Origin: Daphnia carinata
Taxonomy: Eukaryota; Arthropoda; Branchiopoda; Diplostraca; Daphniidae
Assembly: GCF_022539665.2 (NCBI RefSeq)
Contig: NC_081338.1
Location: 6,002,446 to 6,066,445 of the forward strand
Length of the DNA stretch: 64,000 bases
Direction of reading: 5' to 3'
Part shown: positions 21,440 to 33,728 of the stretch, in pieces
Position numbering within the stretch: the first letter of the stretch is position 1
Layout: each line of letters opens with the position of its first letter
Translations under genes and position numbers: made by a program
Notes under the pieces: model-generated
The model's database searches: none
Seen by the model: only the letters and a program-made list of their open reading frames with translations
Told to the model about the DNA's origin: nothing

Positions 21440-23095
21440 ATGGAAGTGCCCTATTCTTATAACGGCAAGACGCACACGCCGATTCCTTCAGGTAAAATCA
21501 AAATGAGTTTGTTTTCAATAAAGAGAAAATCAAAACATTTGAACTTATTAAAGGGAAATTTGTGGTTGGCTGTACCGATGTGGTAGAAGACGGTTGTTTA
21601 CTGCGCCTCTTTTATCCTACTAACCTCCAAAATATCTATGTAGGATAGCACATAAAGAAATCACGAAAAATCGCGCTTTTTTTTTATAAATATGAATTAT
21701 AAAAAGGAAAACTCTGCCCGATGGGCAAATTGGATACCCCATCGCAAGTACGTAGAGGGTTACGCAATCGTTCGCAGATTGATCCCACGGCTTGGCAAAA
21801 TACTCATATCATGGGCATTCGGTAGCAAATATTATTTGCCATTTTAAAACAGGAAAATAAATCTGATGAATTGATCCAGGAAAGCCTTACATCCCTGTAG
21901 TGATGGACGCAGAGCCATGTACTAAACAGCAATTTCCCGTCATTGTTTTTTCACACGGTCTGACTGCATGTCGAACGACCTATTCCACTTTCTGTTCAGA
22001 TGTTTCTTCCCATGGATTTATAGTGGCAGCCATCGAACACAGGTGGGTTTTTTTATTTCTAAAAATAATAACAATCCCACCGCTAACAATTTCCATGTTC
22101 TATTCGTATAGAGATGGATCTGCTTGTATGAGTTACAGCATCGATAAAGAAGCAAATAAAGGTCCTCTCATGAAATGGATTCCCTACAAGCCAATGCAAT
22201 TTGAAAAGGATGATATGCCATTACGCCAACAACAATTACAAATTCGCATCGGAGAATGCAGTCAGACCCTCGATTTGCTTTTCAAACTCAACGAGGGAAC
22301 TGAACACACACCGCAATCTTCAGTGAATCTCGGAGCATTCAAGGTTTTTAACCAAACAAAAAACAAAGCAATGAGCATAAAACAATTGACGTCATTTTAA
22401 CGTGAACAGAGCGTGATGGATTTGAGCTCGCCAGTCATTGCGGGACATTCTTTCGGTTCGACTACGCTGCTCAGAACATTGGCCACCGACAAGCGCTACA
22501 AGTAGCATCGCTTTAATTGGCTCACTAATTATCGCGTCAATGTTTTTCATTTTGACCGCAGAATTGGATTGGCCATGGATGCGTGGATGTGGCCGCTAAA
22601 AGACGAACTAGAACTAACTCGAAACATTCAACAGCCCGTTTTGTTTGTCAACTCGGAAACGTTTCAAACTTCGGCCAACCTCGAGATCATGAAACGTTTC
22701 GTAGCGGATTACGCGGAACGTAGTGTCCTTACTCTGAGGTGCGTATCGATCCACTTCCGTTGTACAAACTTGGTCTTTCAAAAAGAAAAATGTCTTTAAC
22801 AGAGGAAGCATTCACGATAATCAGAATGACGTGCCCTATTTATTGCCTTGGTACATCCGTCGTTTTACTTATCATTCCGCCGTCCATCCCTTGCTGGCCA
22901 TACAGTTGAACAATTGCATTTCATTGGGTTACCTTCGTCAATCTTTGGGTACGTTTTCTTTAAAATCCAATCCAACGCCCACTGAATGTCCATCATAAAA
23001 TGAGCGTTTTACTATTTTAAGGACATCCGCTGGATGACGAACATCCAAAGCTGTTGGAGCATTACGCACAATGGATTTACCATGGAATTCCCTAG
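21440..23095 (+). CDS. PAFAH2: PAF acetylhydrolase 2-like phospholipase, tandem copy 3
   Basis: Nine exons: 21440-21491, 21554-21639, 21707-21821, 21880-22042, 22112-22343, 22410-22501, 22562-22738, 22803-22948, 23022-23095; 378 residues. Intron positions and phases match copies 1 and 2. Triad: Ser230 in GHSFG, Asp253 in AMDAWMWPL, His310 in GSIHDN. It is shorter than its siblings because exons 2, 5 and 7 are trimmed, and it ends HGIP. Sequence identity in exons 4-5 (SHGLTACRT, KWIPYKPMQFEKDD) is closest to copy 1, so copies 1 and 3 may be closest relatives or have exchanged sequence. All three lie head to tail on one strand. Confidence 0.95.
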
Positions 23096-25863
23096 TGCAA
23101 TCATTCGCTAATGAGAGGATCACACATCTTTTTTTCTCGCATAAAGCTCTTAAAATATCCGTATTTTCACAAAATGTTTTGTTTCATCCTACCGTCAACA
23201 AACAGCTGCCATTCGACTCAAATAGTTTCGAACCGATCCGAGCGCATCTGGAAGGATCCCCCCGCCCCGTTATCGACCTAGGATGTGTACTGTCATAGCT
23301 CTGCTCCCGAGAAGAAGAGTGACACAAAACAACATGCCTCGTATATGTGTGTACAACTCGTAATCAGTTGCTCACGCAGAGCTTTATGATGGCGAGTTGT
23401 CTTCATGTACAATCAAGTCTCTCAGAGTACGAGGCTACAAAGCGTATTATTACAAAGCACATAGACTCTCTCTATCTCTCTTTTTGACTCTGTAGACATA
23501 GTGTGTTGCGTAATTAGACACGAAATGCGTTGGCCAAAAAGCGCCAAGCCAATCGCATGTTCTTTAGACTGATGGAAACAATTTCCGTCTTTGATTGATT
23601 CGCTAAAAAAATACATCAAAAGACTTGGAATAACGTGAGTCAATGCATATGATGACACACAACGTACTGGGCCTGCTTACTATTTTCTGAGACATTGTCT
23701 ATTGTTCGCAGCTTTCCATCCGATGAAGACGGACAACGAACGTTACGTTTCCCAAATGATTTATTGAATTCCTTTGCCCCAGTTGGCCACGAAGATTCAA
23801 TCACATTTCGTTTAAGCCTGTTTAACGCCATTTCAATTGTAAAACAAAAACTCTTTCATCAAATAAAAATAAAAGGAGGGGGGATTTTGGCTTTTAAAAA
23901 AGCCGTGCACGACTGACTCGAGCCGATTATTATGTGCTGATTAGGCGGGAATTAGTAAACTTGTTACATGGCCATTTATAAGACTCAGTTAAGCCTAAAC
24001 ATAAAAATAAGAAAAGAATGAATCGCCGAACGACTGGTCTTCGGACACAATAGGAGAAGCCAATTGCCATTGATTCGCCATTCATCAACATAAATCAGTT
24101 GATCATAGAATCAAATTCACCAAAATCAAATAGGAAATCGATGAATCTTGACGACAAAACGCACCGTTGTGTTCTTTTCTTAGATTTTGACAGATGTAAC
24201 CCGATGGATGTTTTCATCCCTCTGCAAACATGCCAAACAATCGATACAAAATAATAGCGAGCCTCTGTTAAATAAGCGAGTGCCTCAGCGTTACGATAGC
24301 AACCTATTGGAACGGAAGTAGGCAGTGAACGCATAGATCCGCTTACTGTCACGTGGTTTAAACAGTTTCTTTCTGAGCAGGACGGAAGTAAGTTCCAACG
24401 ACTTGATCGCACAGTTAGTCCGTGTCTCATCACACGGCCAGTAGCGGCTACTTGGCAGCTCAATTAAAGAGTTATACGCAAGCGGGCGATTCCCTTCTTT
24501 TGCGCGTGTGCTCCGCAATGCATCCGGCCGTGAAAAAAAGCTAATTCTCCAAGTTCTACCGGCCTTTCTTTTGTTTTTTCTAACTTAAGAATATGATCCC
24601 CAATTTTTTTTTTTTAAAGGTAAAAAGGATGAACAGCCTCTGTTGATATAAAAACTCATAAAAATATAACGAAGATCGTGGCGGGTTAACTGCTTTCGCT
24701 TCTATGCGGATGCCCTTCATCTCGGCCGTTCGTAGCAACAAATCGGTACAGTCCGGAAATTTGATGCTGATGAATTTCTATGACCGTATAACCTCCTTCG
24801 GCCCTTATCTTCCTTAAGTACAGCTGGTCACATATAAAAAACACAAACAAAAAAAAAAAACGAAAACGGACTATCAAAAAAGCCACACGACTGGGAAAAA
24901 AAAAGTAAAAGCCAAATTGTTTGGACAGGTTGCCAATAAAATGAGAAAAAAAAAGAGTCTCGCACGTCTGCATTGATTGCGACTATCTGCAGGGTACGTT
25001 GTCCGGCACGCCAGCGCTTGACGGTGGCCCGGACAGATTGACATGATTAGATTTCCTGATTCAAGGTTAACGCTTCTTTTAGTCATTGCATAAAACCAAC
25101 AAGGAGGACCCAACAAAAGGAAATCATTGCCAAAACAGAAGGCATACAAATCAGTCCAACTATATGTAATAAGAAATCAATAGCCTCTTCTCCGCCCATT
25201 TGTGCCGCTCTTTTATTCGTACCAGCGAGGTGCTTCATCGCAATCCTTCGTTGCTTATCGTCGTCTGACAATCTATCAACCGGAAATGAGCTCTCCCATC
25301 AAGCGGCCTTAACTTTTTCTCCGCGTCAACTGCACCAGACATTTGCAAGTGCGACCTTCATTTCTCAGTCGGCGATAAAAAAATTGTTTTATTTAAGTTT
25401 TATTAAAGTTTTTCAAAGCCTGTCAGAAAGAAGAGACGTGATCGGATGCAATCTCGCAAATGTTAGTCATGAGACGTTTGCAAATATCTCAAATACGCAC
25501 AGAATGTCGACTTGTTTTTTGGGGGGGACGAAAAATGACAAAATAGTTATCAACTTGACACTATTGTGTCATTTGTGTTGGTGGACGTCATCGTCGGCTG
25601 TTGTTGTTCCACTCTAAGCCGGATTCTGTCTCTCTGGTTATAACGGTAAGAGAAAAAAAAAAGGGATGATCTTGCCGCTCTGCGCACGCGGCAAAATCAT
25701 ATTAAACTGAGGGGGGAGGATGTGTCTAAAGGACGAGAGCGGAAAAAAAAGAGTTCTCTCCGCCTTCGATTGCGGAACGTGTCCAGTCGTCCGCCAGCTT
25801 CAATCGGATTCTCACCCATCGCTGTTCCATCGACTAGTATTTTTTTAAAGAAAGCGGAGAGAT

Positions 25864-25894
<31 letters not shown>

Positions 25895-26526
25895 GAATAT
25901 CAAGTGGCAAGTGAATCTCGTCAATCTAAACCGCTGGATGGATTTCGCATATTCGGACCGGGGGTAAATAGAAAAAGAAAAATTGTTAAAAGATTTCATC
26001 TTTTAAATCGGGAGGACAAGGAGAAAAAAAGAGTCTCCGACCATGTTTTTGTTGTGTTATCTTCACGGCCTGTTTGTGCCCGAACGTGAAACAATCGGAT
26101 TATTCAAATTTTTTCCCTTTCAAATGTTGGTATACACCCCGACAAAAAAAAAAAGAGGCCTGACGAATATTGCAAATTAAAAATAATAAATCAACGTGAA
26201 AATTTCATGCGAAGGAAAAGTTCTTGCGCAAACGTGTTATTCTTTTAAATTGTACGATGCCCTTCATTTCACTGACCCACCCCCCGCTTTAAAAAGTCAA
26301 TAAAAGGCATTTCTTAATGAGGGCTGAACTCAATTTTCCAGAAACTGTTTTAGACGTTTTCCTTGACGTGAAATTTTAACGGAGAGAAATATTGGCCAAT
26401 GCCAGGTGGCTGTTGCCGCGTGAATAATTGGATGTCTAACCAATCGCATAATGGTTTTCAGGTTTTCGATATAAAAAAAAAGGGAGGTCGCTTGTCTTTA
26501 CTCGCTGCCCGCTAAATCGATCGCCC
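23096..26526. other. Sparse 3.4-kb region upstream of the GPCR
   Basis: Only short low-quality open frames are present. It contains a run of 28 A (25867-25894) and many short A or T tracts. It probably holds the 3-prime UTR of PAFAH2 copy 3 and the distal promoter of the GPCR gene. I can support no gene here. Confidence 0.55.
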
Positions 26527-26929
26527 ATGAAGTCATCGTGGATCAACGAGTCGCTACTTCTTGTTGCACCTGCGACAGTGGCAACAACAGAAGGTAAACA
26601 TCAACATTGATTTCAAATACGACGCTATTCTATTCGCCAAAAGAATCACCAAGTTTCAATACGATGTCTTTGGAATTTTTTTTTTTTTTTGCGATTTTTC
26701 AGCACAAAGAAAAAGGCAATCGATCATGTCGAATAGAATGGCTGACATTCGCCAAGTAATGAAATGACCTTAAAATCAATATACATCACAATATAATAGA
26801 CTATAATAGATTGTCCGAATCATTTCGACGGTTCACTGAGATCCAGTTTCGGTCATATGATGCACGACAGTTGATACGGAACAACTCCATCCGGAGAAAC
26901 GTACCGTTTCCTTTACACCGATGATTGGC

Positions 26930-26960
<31 letters not shown>

Positions 26961-29900
26961 AACAAATTTTCGTCAATAAAAGCTAGAATTTCATTCAATT
27001 ATTATGACATTTTTCGTACAACTGGACGTCCAATTGCGATAAATGTCAAACATTTCAATAGCAAAATTTTGTTTTCCTTTAGGCGAAAGCAGTAAACAAG
27101 ATGTGACCAACAAAAGTCTAAACGACAAAGATTTGAATAATGTGACGGACGCTATTAGCGGCGACGTCCAACTGGCGGCACGTGTGGCGATGGGCATTGG
27201 TCTCTACATGTTGGCGATGGTGACTTGCGTCGGAAACGGTATGGTCATCCACGCGATCCGCACAGAGAAACGTCTCAGAAAAGTACGTGCAATCAATTTT
27301 TCAAATTCGTTTTTCGCTTTGCGTGATTGCCGGATATTTGTCGCCGGGATGGAGGGCTCTTAATTATTAATTATACCACTTCTCCATCATCTGCGTAATT
27401 CTCCTCCCCCGCTCCAAACATTTGGTAACATGGCTTTCCACGCAACCTGATGTTTAATTATAAAACAAGAGCCAAAATGGATGAGATTTCACATTTCAAG
27501 ATTTTTCTCACTTCTATTTTTAAATTTAAAAAATCGTTGCTGCTGTTGTGACGCTCCGAACAAGCAGACACCCACTCACCCAAAGAAAAACCAACAGGAG
27601 TTTAATGGAAACAGATCGAAATAATAACTGAAATCTTTGTTCTCTTAAACTCTGGAATAATATAGTCAAAGAGAGAGAGAGAGCAGATCGATAAAAAACA
27701 CAAAAGAAGCACATAACGATTCAAAATGCAAACAATGTCGTAAATGGGAGCTTCGCTTATTCAATAATTTTCAAACGATAAGCTTTTAGGGGGGGAAAAA
27801 GGGCAAAGCTCCGAACCAATCAAAATGTCTTAAACAACTCGCTTCCTAACCAAAAAATCAGTCAACCTTTTCATCCCCCATTTCCTTCCAATAATTTCTT
27901 CTCAATAAAAACAAAAGGTATCCAACTTGTTCATCATGAGTTTGGCCGTTGCTGATTTGGTTGTCGGAGTGTTCGTCATGCCCATCAGTGCCATCTACGT
28001 CCTAACAGGTAATTATAGCCTTCATCTAAGCTGACGTAAGCTAACACAAAATCTTTCGGGTACAAAAAGAAACGTAAATCTCGAGATGGAAACCATAACA
28101 AATGTTTCAGTCGGTATAACGAACTAAATAAAGATCTTGCATTTCCAATCCCGAACGAAAAAAGAAAGACAATCCATACTTAAACTACCCGAAAGATTAC
28201 AGCAACCATTCATCGCAATACAAAGGGGGAAAAAAGCCATTTCTTCTCACGATAGCAAGGCCAAAGGATAAACAGCAGTAGCCTATTTGTCAGTTAATTG
28301 AATTTCCGCCTTTTTTTTCCCAGTTCAATAACCAAACCTGTCTAGCCCCTATCTCTAGAAAAGCAGCGATGAATTTTCTGCTAAACAAATTCTTCCCAAG
28401 TTTTCTTCTAAAAAACACCTAAAAGAACAAAATTCTTTTAAAATCTGACACTGACAGATCGGTGGTACTTTGGCGCCTGGATGTGCGATGCTTGGCTGTC
28501 AATCGACTATTGCGCCAGCACGGCATCCATCTTTAACCTGTTTGTGCTCAGTCTGGATCGTTACTGGTCAATTACATCGCCGCTAAAATACCTCAGAAGG
28601 CGGACAAAGAAACGCGCCTTTCTCATGATTGCCGCCGCATGGACACTCAGCCTACTATGGATTTTGCCCGTCACTGGATGGTCCAGCATGACGGACGGAA
28701 TCAAGCTCAACTCATCGCCAGATTCTTGCGACACGGAATTCGCTGATAACATCACCTTCAAAGTGAGTTCAACACATTTTTTCTTGTTTTTTTTTTTTCA
28801 AAGGATTTTATGAAGGGGAAAAAAATGTGCTCTAATTGCCGTCATCATCGCTACAAGAAAAAAAAACGAATCAATTTTCTAGAATATGCTCGTTAATTTC
28901 GCGTGACGAGGACATGAAGAACAAAATAGGACGGCTGTGTGTGACAATCGAATCAAGAAATGTGACAAGGCTACGCTTTTGCTCCCTTTGAATCACGTTC
29001 CGTCAATATCGAGACAATGGATTTGTCTTGCGGGTTAAGCGGACGAGCGCCCGGCACAGCACGATTTGACAAAAATCAACTATCAACGGGACACGTTAAG
29101 TGGATTCAATCGATCAGTTAAAGACGCCTTTGGCGACGTCAAACACTTTTACACAGCGTTTGGTTGAAAGAGGTTGAGCGTTTTGGCACTCCAGGACGAA
29201 ATAGCTTGCCGCATGGTTAAACATCCCCCCCCTCCCCTCTCCCATTGAAAACCCATCGGATTCCAATTGACCACGTCGTTTTGACTTCCCAGCCAGTGTA
29301 TGAAATGTACACAATTGACTCGAGAAGATTAGTCTACCCATTTCCCTTGAGCAGCTGTTGCTCAAAATACTCAATCAAACATGTTTTCTTACTAAACGGG
29401 CTGAAACTTAAGAACCATTTTACCATTGCACTCATCACAGATAGTGTAAACTTTATGTCACATATCATTTAACATTCATCCAATTTTCCCACCACTGAAA
29501 AGCAATATGGCCAATCGGGGCATTATTGCTTATCAGTTTTTTTAGTAGGCCATAAAAGAAAGAAGGAAATGATGGTCAGTGAATTGATCCTACCTAGTAG
29601 ATGATGATAGGGCCACTTGTTCCAGTTGTTGGAGTACACTTGACGTTTTCATGACAGGAATATTGAAGATGACTTCTCCACGGAAATGGAAGGAGGTTCT
29701 GTAAAAATAAGCTGTACTTTTCAGCTCTTTGGTATTCTTCATGAATTTGATGGAAGCTGTTGAAGAAAGCTGGGTTATTATTGATGTTGGCAATGAGCCA
29801 ATGGGGTGTGCCTCTTCAGTTTATGCATGTCTACCAAGCATTTCACAAAGCTTGGCTTAAAGTTTTCCAAACACACATTGTCTTTCTCCACTTCAGTTCA

Positions 29901-31975
29901 CTGGAGTATAAATCAAAACGTATTTTTATATTCCTTGATCAACAGATTCACATTCCATAAAGTAGTAGTTATTACCTTTGCATTGCAGAACCTTGTCTTG
30001 AGAAATAGTTTGAGCAAAACGTTTTCACAATTAGAGTAGAACACAGGGAATAGCTCTAATCAGCCATTTGAAATTGGAGGGAAAACGTGACGAGGCAGAG
30101 TTGAAACGTTCATCTTAGACGGCACAGAACATGTGTCCTAGACATTTCATTAACAACGTTGCCTTTGCAATAAACTTTAGGATGTTCAAGAATATTATAA
30201 ATAATAATGAAAAAGTAAAGGAAATTTACCTGTAAAATCCCAAACACGTATCTGCTTAAATATTTATCAAAAATGCATTAATTATTTTACATTAAGAAGA
30301 ACATAAGTCAACTCGGTGTTGCCATGTCACTTTTTCCATTCTACTCGAAAAATATGTACGTAAATTATAATGAATGTTTGCGTCAATCCGCTTTCTCATA
30401 AAAAGAAAGCAACTCACATTCTTTTAAGTGTGTAAAACACTAGAAACTTACGACAAAAAAAAAAAGACATATTCAGCGTCCGACAAACTTGCAGGACAAA
30501 AATCCGTGCAGACGAACATGAGATAGCTCTCAGAGGCACTTTCGTTTCTTTTTTACTTCCGCCTCATAACTTTATATCCTTTTTCTTCTCCCACTACGTA
30601 GCTACTTTTTTTTTTCTCCTCTTCCTCTTTAGAAGACTTTACCTTTTTTCCGTTTAAGGCTTTCATGAGTCGTGACGCGTTCCCTTCTTACAGCCCACGA
30701 GGTATGGCGGAAAAAAACTTACCAAACATACGAATGAAAAACTCAGCCAAGCGATGACATTCGTAATGGAAACCCATCTACTTTCTGTTGATCTCAGACA
30801 GCTTCTAAAATCACCTAATAAATGCGACCCTGGTTCGTAAAGAGCAGAAAAATAAAAACATTTTTTTTCGCTTTTCAATTTAAAGAGATGACGTCAATCT
30901 AAAAGGCGTCTGAAGTGGATGTTGAAAACGTCGTATCCGTCTTATGTGGGTGTCAAGTGTCGTAAATCAATTAGTAATCGATACCATTCAACAGGTGACG
31001 GCTGCTGTAGCCAATTTCTATGTGCCAACGCTATCGATGCTGTACATTTATGGGCGAATCTTCCGCACCATCCGCCAACGGAGTCGTAACGATTTGGGTG
31101 AAGTGACAGTTTCAACGGCTCGCAGACGGCCTCATCAAGCCCCTGCAATCGTTTCGGACCACGGCGACTCGACAAGCCTCCAGGCTATGGAGACGGAAGA
31201 CGATGTCGTCGAGGATCAGTCCAATATGAGAGTGTTGGAGCGGGGCATTTCTACAATGGCCCGAAGCTGGAACCACGTAAGCGGGAAATTCAAATGGTAC
31301 AGTCACAGGACTTCGCCTGGAGCGCTACAAGCAGCTGGTTCGTCTCGCAAGCTCCGCGCAGACCGTTCAATCTTAGATTTTTACGAAAGCTTGACATTAA
31401 TGGAACTGCACGGAAGTGATGGGGGATTGGACAGTGCGATGCAGAGTACAACACATTACATCGACGTGCAAGTCAAGGTTGAGTATGTGGACGACGTCAT
31501 AGATGGTCGATCAAGTAGACATCGATTAGACAGCGAAAAAGTTAGCAACAGACGACAGCAACAACAAGTTTGCAGACAGTCTACAAAGTCCAACAACCAT
31601 CAGGGCGGAATGGCAACTCCAGCCATTCCATCTGTGCTGATTTCGCAGAAAGAAAGAAAAGCTGCTCGACAACTGGGCGTCATTGTGTGCGCTTTCATGG
31701 TTTGCTGGCTGCCTTACTTTATAGTGTTCCTCGTCGTGGCCGTTTGCCCGGACTGCATCGGCGACACGCTATTCAAAATCACTCTCTGGCTAGGCTACAT
31801 CAATTCGACCCTCAATCCGGTCCTTTATCCGCTCTGCAACGCCAATTTCCGACGAGCGTTTGCAAAAATGTTGAACAGGACTTGCACATGCTGCCGCAAT
31901 TCGGCCTTCCAGCGAAGTCAAACCTATCCGCTGTCCGGCCCACCTCTTCCGCAGAGTCAGCAATCGCGATTCTGA
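26527..31975 (+). CDS. Histamine H1-like aminergic G protein-coupled receptor
   Basis: Exons: 26527-26593, 27083-27282, 27918-28008, 28458-28762, 30995-31975; 547 residues. Seven transmembrane segments are visible. Key aminergic features are present: Asp in SIDYCASTAS (position 3.32), DRYWS at the end of TM3, CWLPYF in TM6 and NPVLYPL in TM7. The runs ASTASIF, ERKAARQLG and TLWLGYINSTLNP resemble vertebrate histamine H1 receptor closely, more than the muscarinic receptors I remember. The third intracellular loop is long (about residues 250-440) and rich in charged and Gln residues, as in Gq-type H1 and muscarinic receptors. N-glycosylation sites NES, NKS and NVT precede TM1. The ligand is not proven; an invertebrate muscarinic-type receptor is the main alternative. 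Exon 1 joins exon 2 through a G-GC codon. Confidence 0.88.
26931..26956. repeat. Poly(A) run in GPCR intron 1
   Basis: A run of 26 A. There is no adjacent retroposed gene or target-site duplication that I can see, so I call a simple homopolymer. Confidence 0.8.
28763..30994. other. Large intron 4 of the GPCR gene
   Basis: This 2.2-kb intron is by far the longest in the gene and separates the TM4-ECL2 exon from the TM5-TM7 exon. I see no alternative coding exon and no nested gene. Confidence 0.6.
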
Positions 31976-32043
31976 TGATTTGTTCTGCGCAAACTATGTC
32001 AAAATTTTCAAAAGAATGTCTATTTACCTAAAAAAAATTGACT

Positions 32044-33728
32044 TTACGAAGCATGCGCAAGCAAGAGAACATTCTCAGGAGAAATGTCCGGCTCGACGTA
32101 GTACAAAAGCTTGGCCTGAAGTGGCCACGAAGACAGAAATTCAACTCGGCCACGGTCAATGATTTGTTTGCACTGGCGTCCGATATTTTCCCGGCGTTCG
32201 ATATCCAAACCCATGGCTGCGTATCTTCCGGGTAAAATGCTGGTTTTGGCCTCATTCTCTCCAATAGGATCGCTGTGTTCTTTGGCCTGGCGTGATCCGC
32301 ATACTGCCCAGCTCGTCATGGCTCTCATGATAGCAAAATCCGTCTGGCTCAGATTTAATTCCTTTGAATATTAAAATTTAGACAGTCAGCAAAAGACAAT
32401 ATATTGATCCATAAAGAACGATTACCTTAAAGAAAGCTTTCCCGACGTAATGTCGCCAGGTGCACTGATGATGGCAGCAAAGAGCTATGCAAACTCCTTG
32501 TACCAATCCATTTGGATTATTGGCTCTATGGAGGCAATTTAACGCTAAATCTAAAAAAAACCATGAAGTCAATTGGCTATTCTTGTTTGCAAACCAAACA
32601 CCAAGCGTTAACTTACCTGTCGCTGCTCCACACAAATGTTTGCCGATTCCGACAAGCCTTTTTGTGTCGTTGCGGACGAGCGGCACCTGTCCCAAATCCA
32701 CATCAGCAATGTCGGCTCGTACTCGGTGGATGGAAGCATGGCTTTCCCCGTCCACCTTGTAGCGGTTGTCGTGTTTATGCCTGGGTGACGACTTGTCGAT
32801 CATCAGCAAAGCGTCCGTTTCCAGGTTAACCGCCTGACCTACCGCGTAACTCAACTGTCCTGAACGTACAAAAGTAATGAAATTGTGGAAACGAGAAGTC
32901 CTGTAAATACTGTAATACCTCTGCCTGAGCCGAATTCGACATATGTGCTCCTCGTTTCCCCAGACGTCAAAACACCAAGTTTGGCCATATTGTAAAGAAT
33001 GGAAGAACTCTGGAATACGTGACGCCAACTTCCTCGACTCTCCGTCAGCGAAGCAAGTGTGGGTTCTAGCACTGGATGACGCCCAACAGACACTGGCAGG
33101 TCTCCCACAAATTCTAAGAGCATCAATGGATGTGTAAGTGTTTTATACTTGTTGAAGAAACCAGTATTAATAGGTAGTAGTTTTTTTAATTTTGACACCC
33201 ACCTGAATGGATCTTGGAAATCCGGGCAATGATGGCTAGTAGTTCCTCATCTGACAGAGTTCCAAGATTGACTTTGATCTCCTCATTGTTGTCAACGACA
33301 TTTATGTTTTCCTTTATATATTCTGGCAGTGGTTTGGGTTTCGAGTTGCACTTCTCCATGTGCTTCGTCAATTGTGATACAAAACATGAACTGAAAACAT
33401 GATATGTTTGGGTATTATTCCTTTCCATAAAATCAAGATTTCAGCGACTACCCATAACATGCCCATTAATGTACAACAAACCATTTCTCCATACAAAAAT
33501 GTTAAAATTGTGAAATTTAGTTCCTTTTAATTACTGATTTGGATCGTAGGGACAGGGCGTTCGTGCATATTTAGCAGCGGAAGTAGGGCAGACTTGGTTT
33601 GCAGCATCCAAGGACGCATGTTCCCCGCAGAACTTTCGTCCCGGCTTAACCGACATGCGGCAATATCTTTTCTTTGTCTGTAAGAAGTACGCGCACGTCA
33701 TTGCTGTTGTATTGTTGGACAAAGCCAT
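32044..33728 (-). CDS. TRMT13: tRNA 2-prime-O-methyltransferase TRMT13/Trm13
   Basis: Exons in transcript order: 33728-33535, 33390-33203, 33113-32919, 32859-32617, 32550-32426, 32361-32044; 420 residues (human 481). The N-terminus has the CCCH-type finger CAYF...RYCRM...KFCGEH and then a CHHC finger, CPYDPNH...HMEKC. The methyltransferase core follows with VEFGSGRG (SAM loop), VGIGKHLCGAATDLAL and the signature CIALCCHHQCTWRHYVGK. The enzyme 2-prime-O-methylates position 4 in the acceptor stem of certain tRNAs. The acceptor for exon 3 is chosen as CTCTTAG at 33114, because the nearer AG at 33143 gives a stop. The gene is tail to tail with the GPCR, 68 bp between stop codons. Confidence 0.95.

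Noticed and set aside
24095-24518. 122- and 75-codon open frames upstream of the GPCR
   Set aside because: No family motif and overlapping frames of similar quality.
25867-25894. Poly(A) run as the tail of a retroposed gene
   Set aside because: No gene-derived sequence or target-site duplication beside it.
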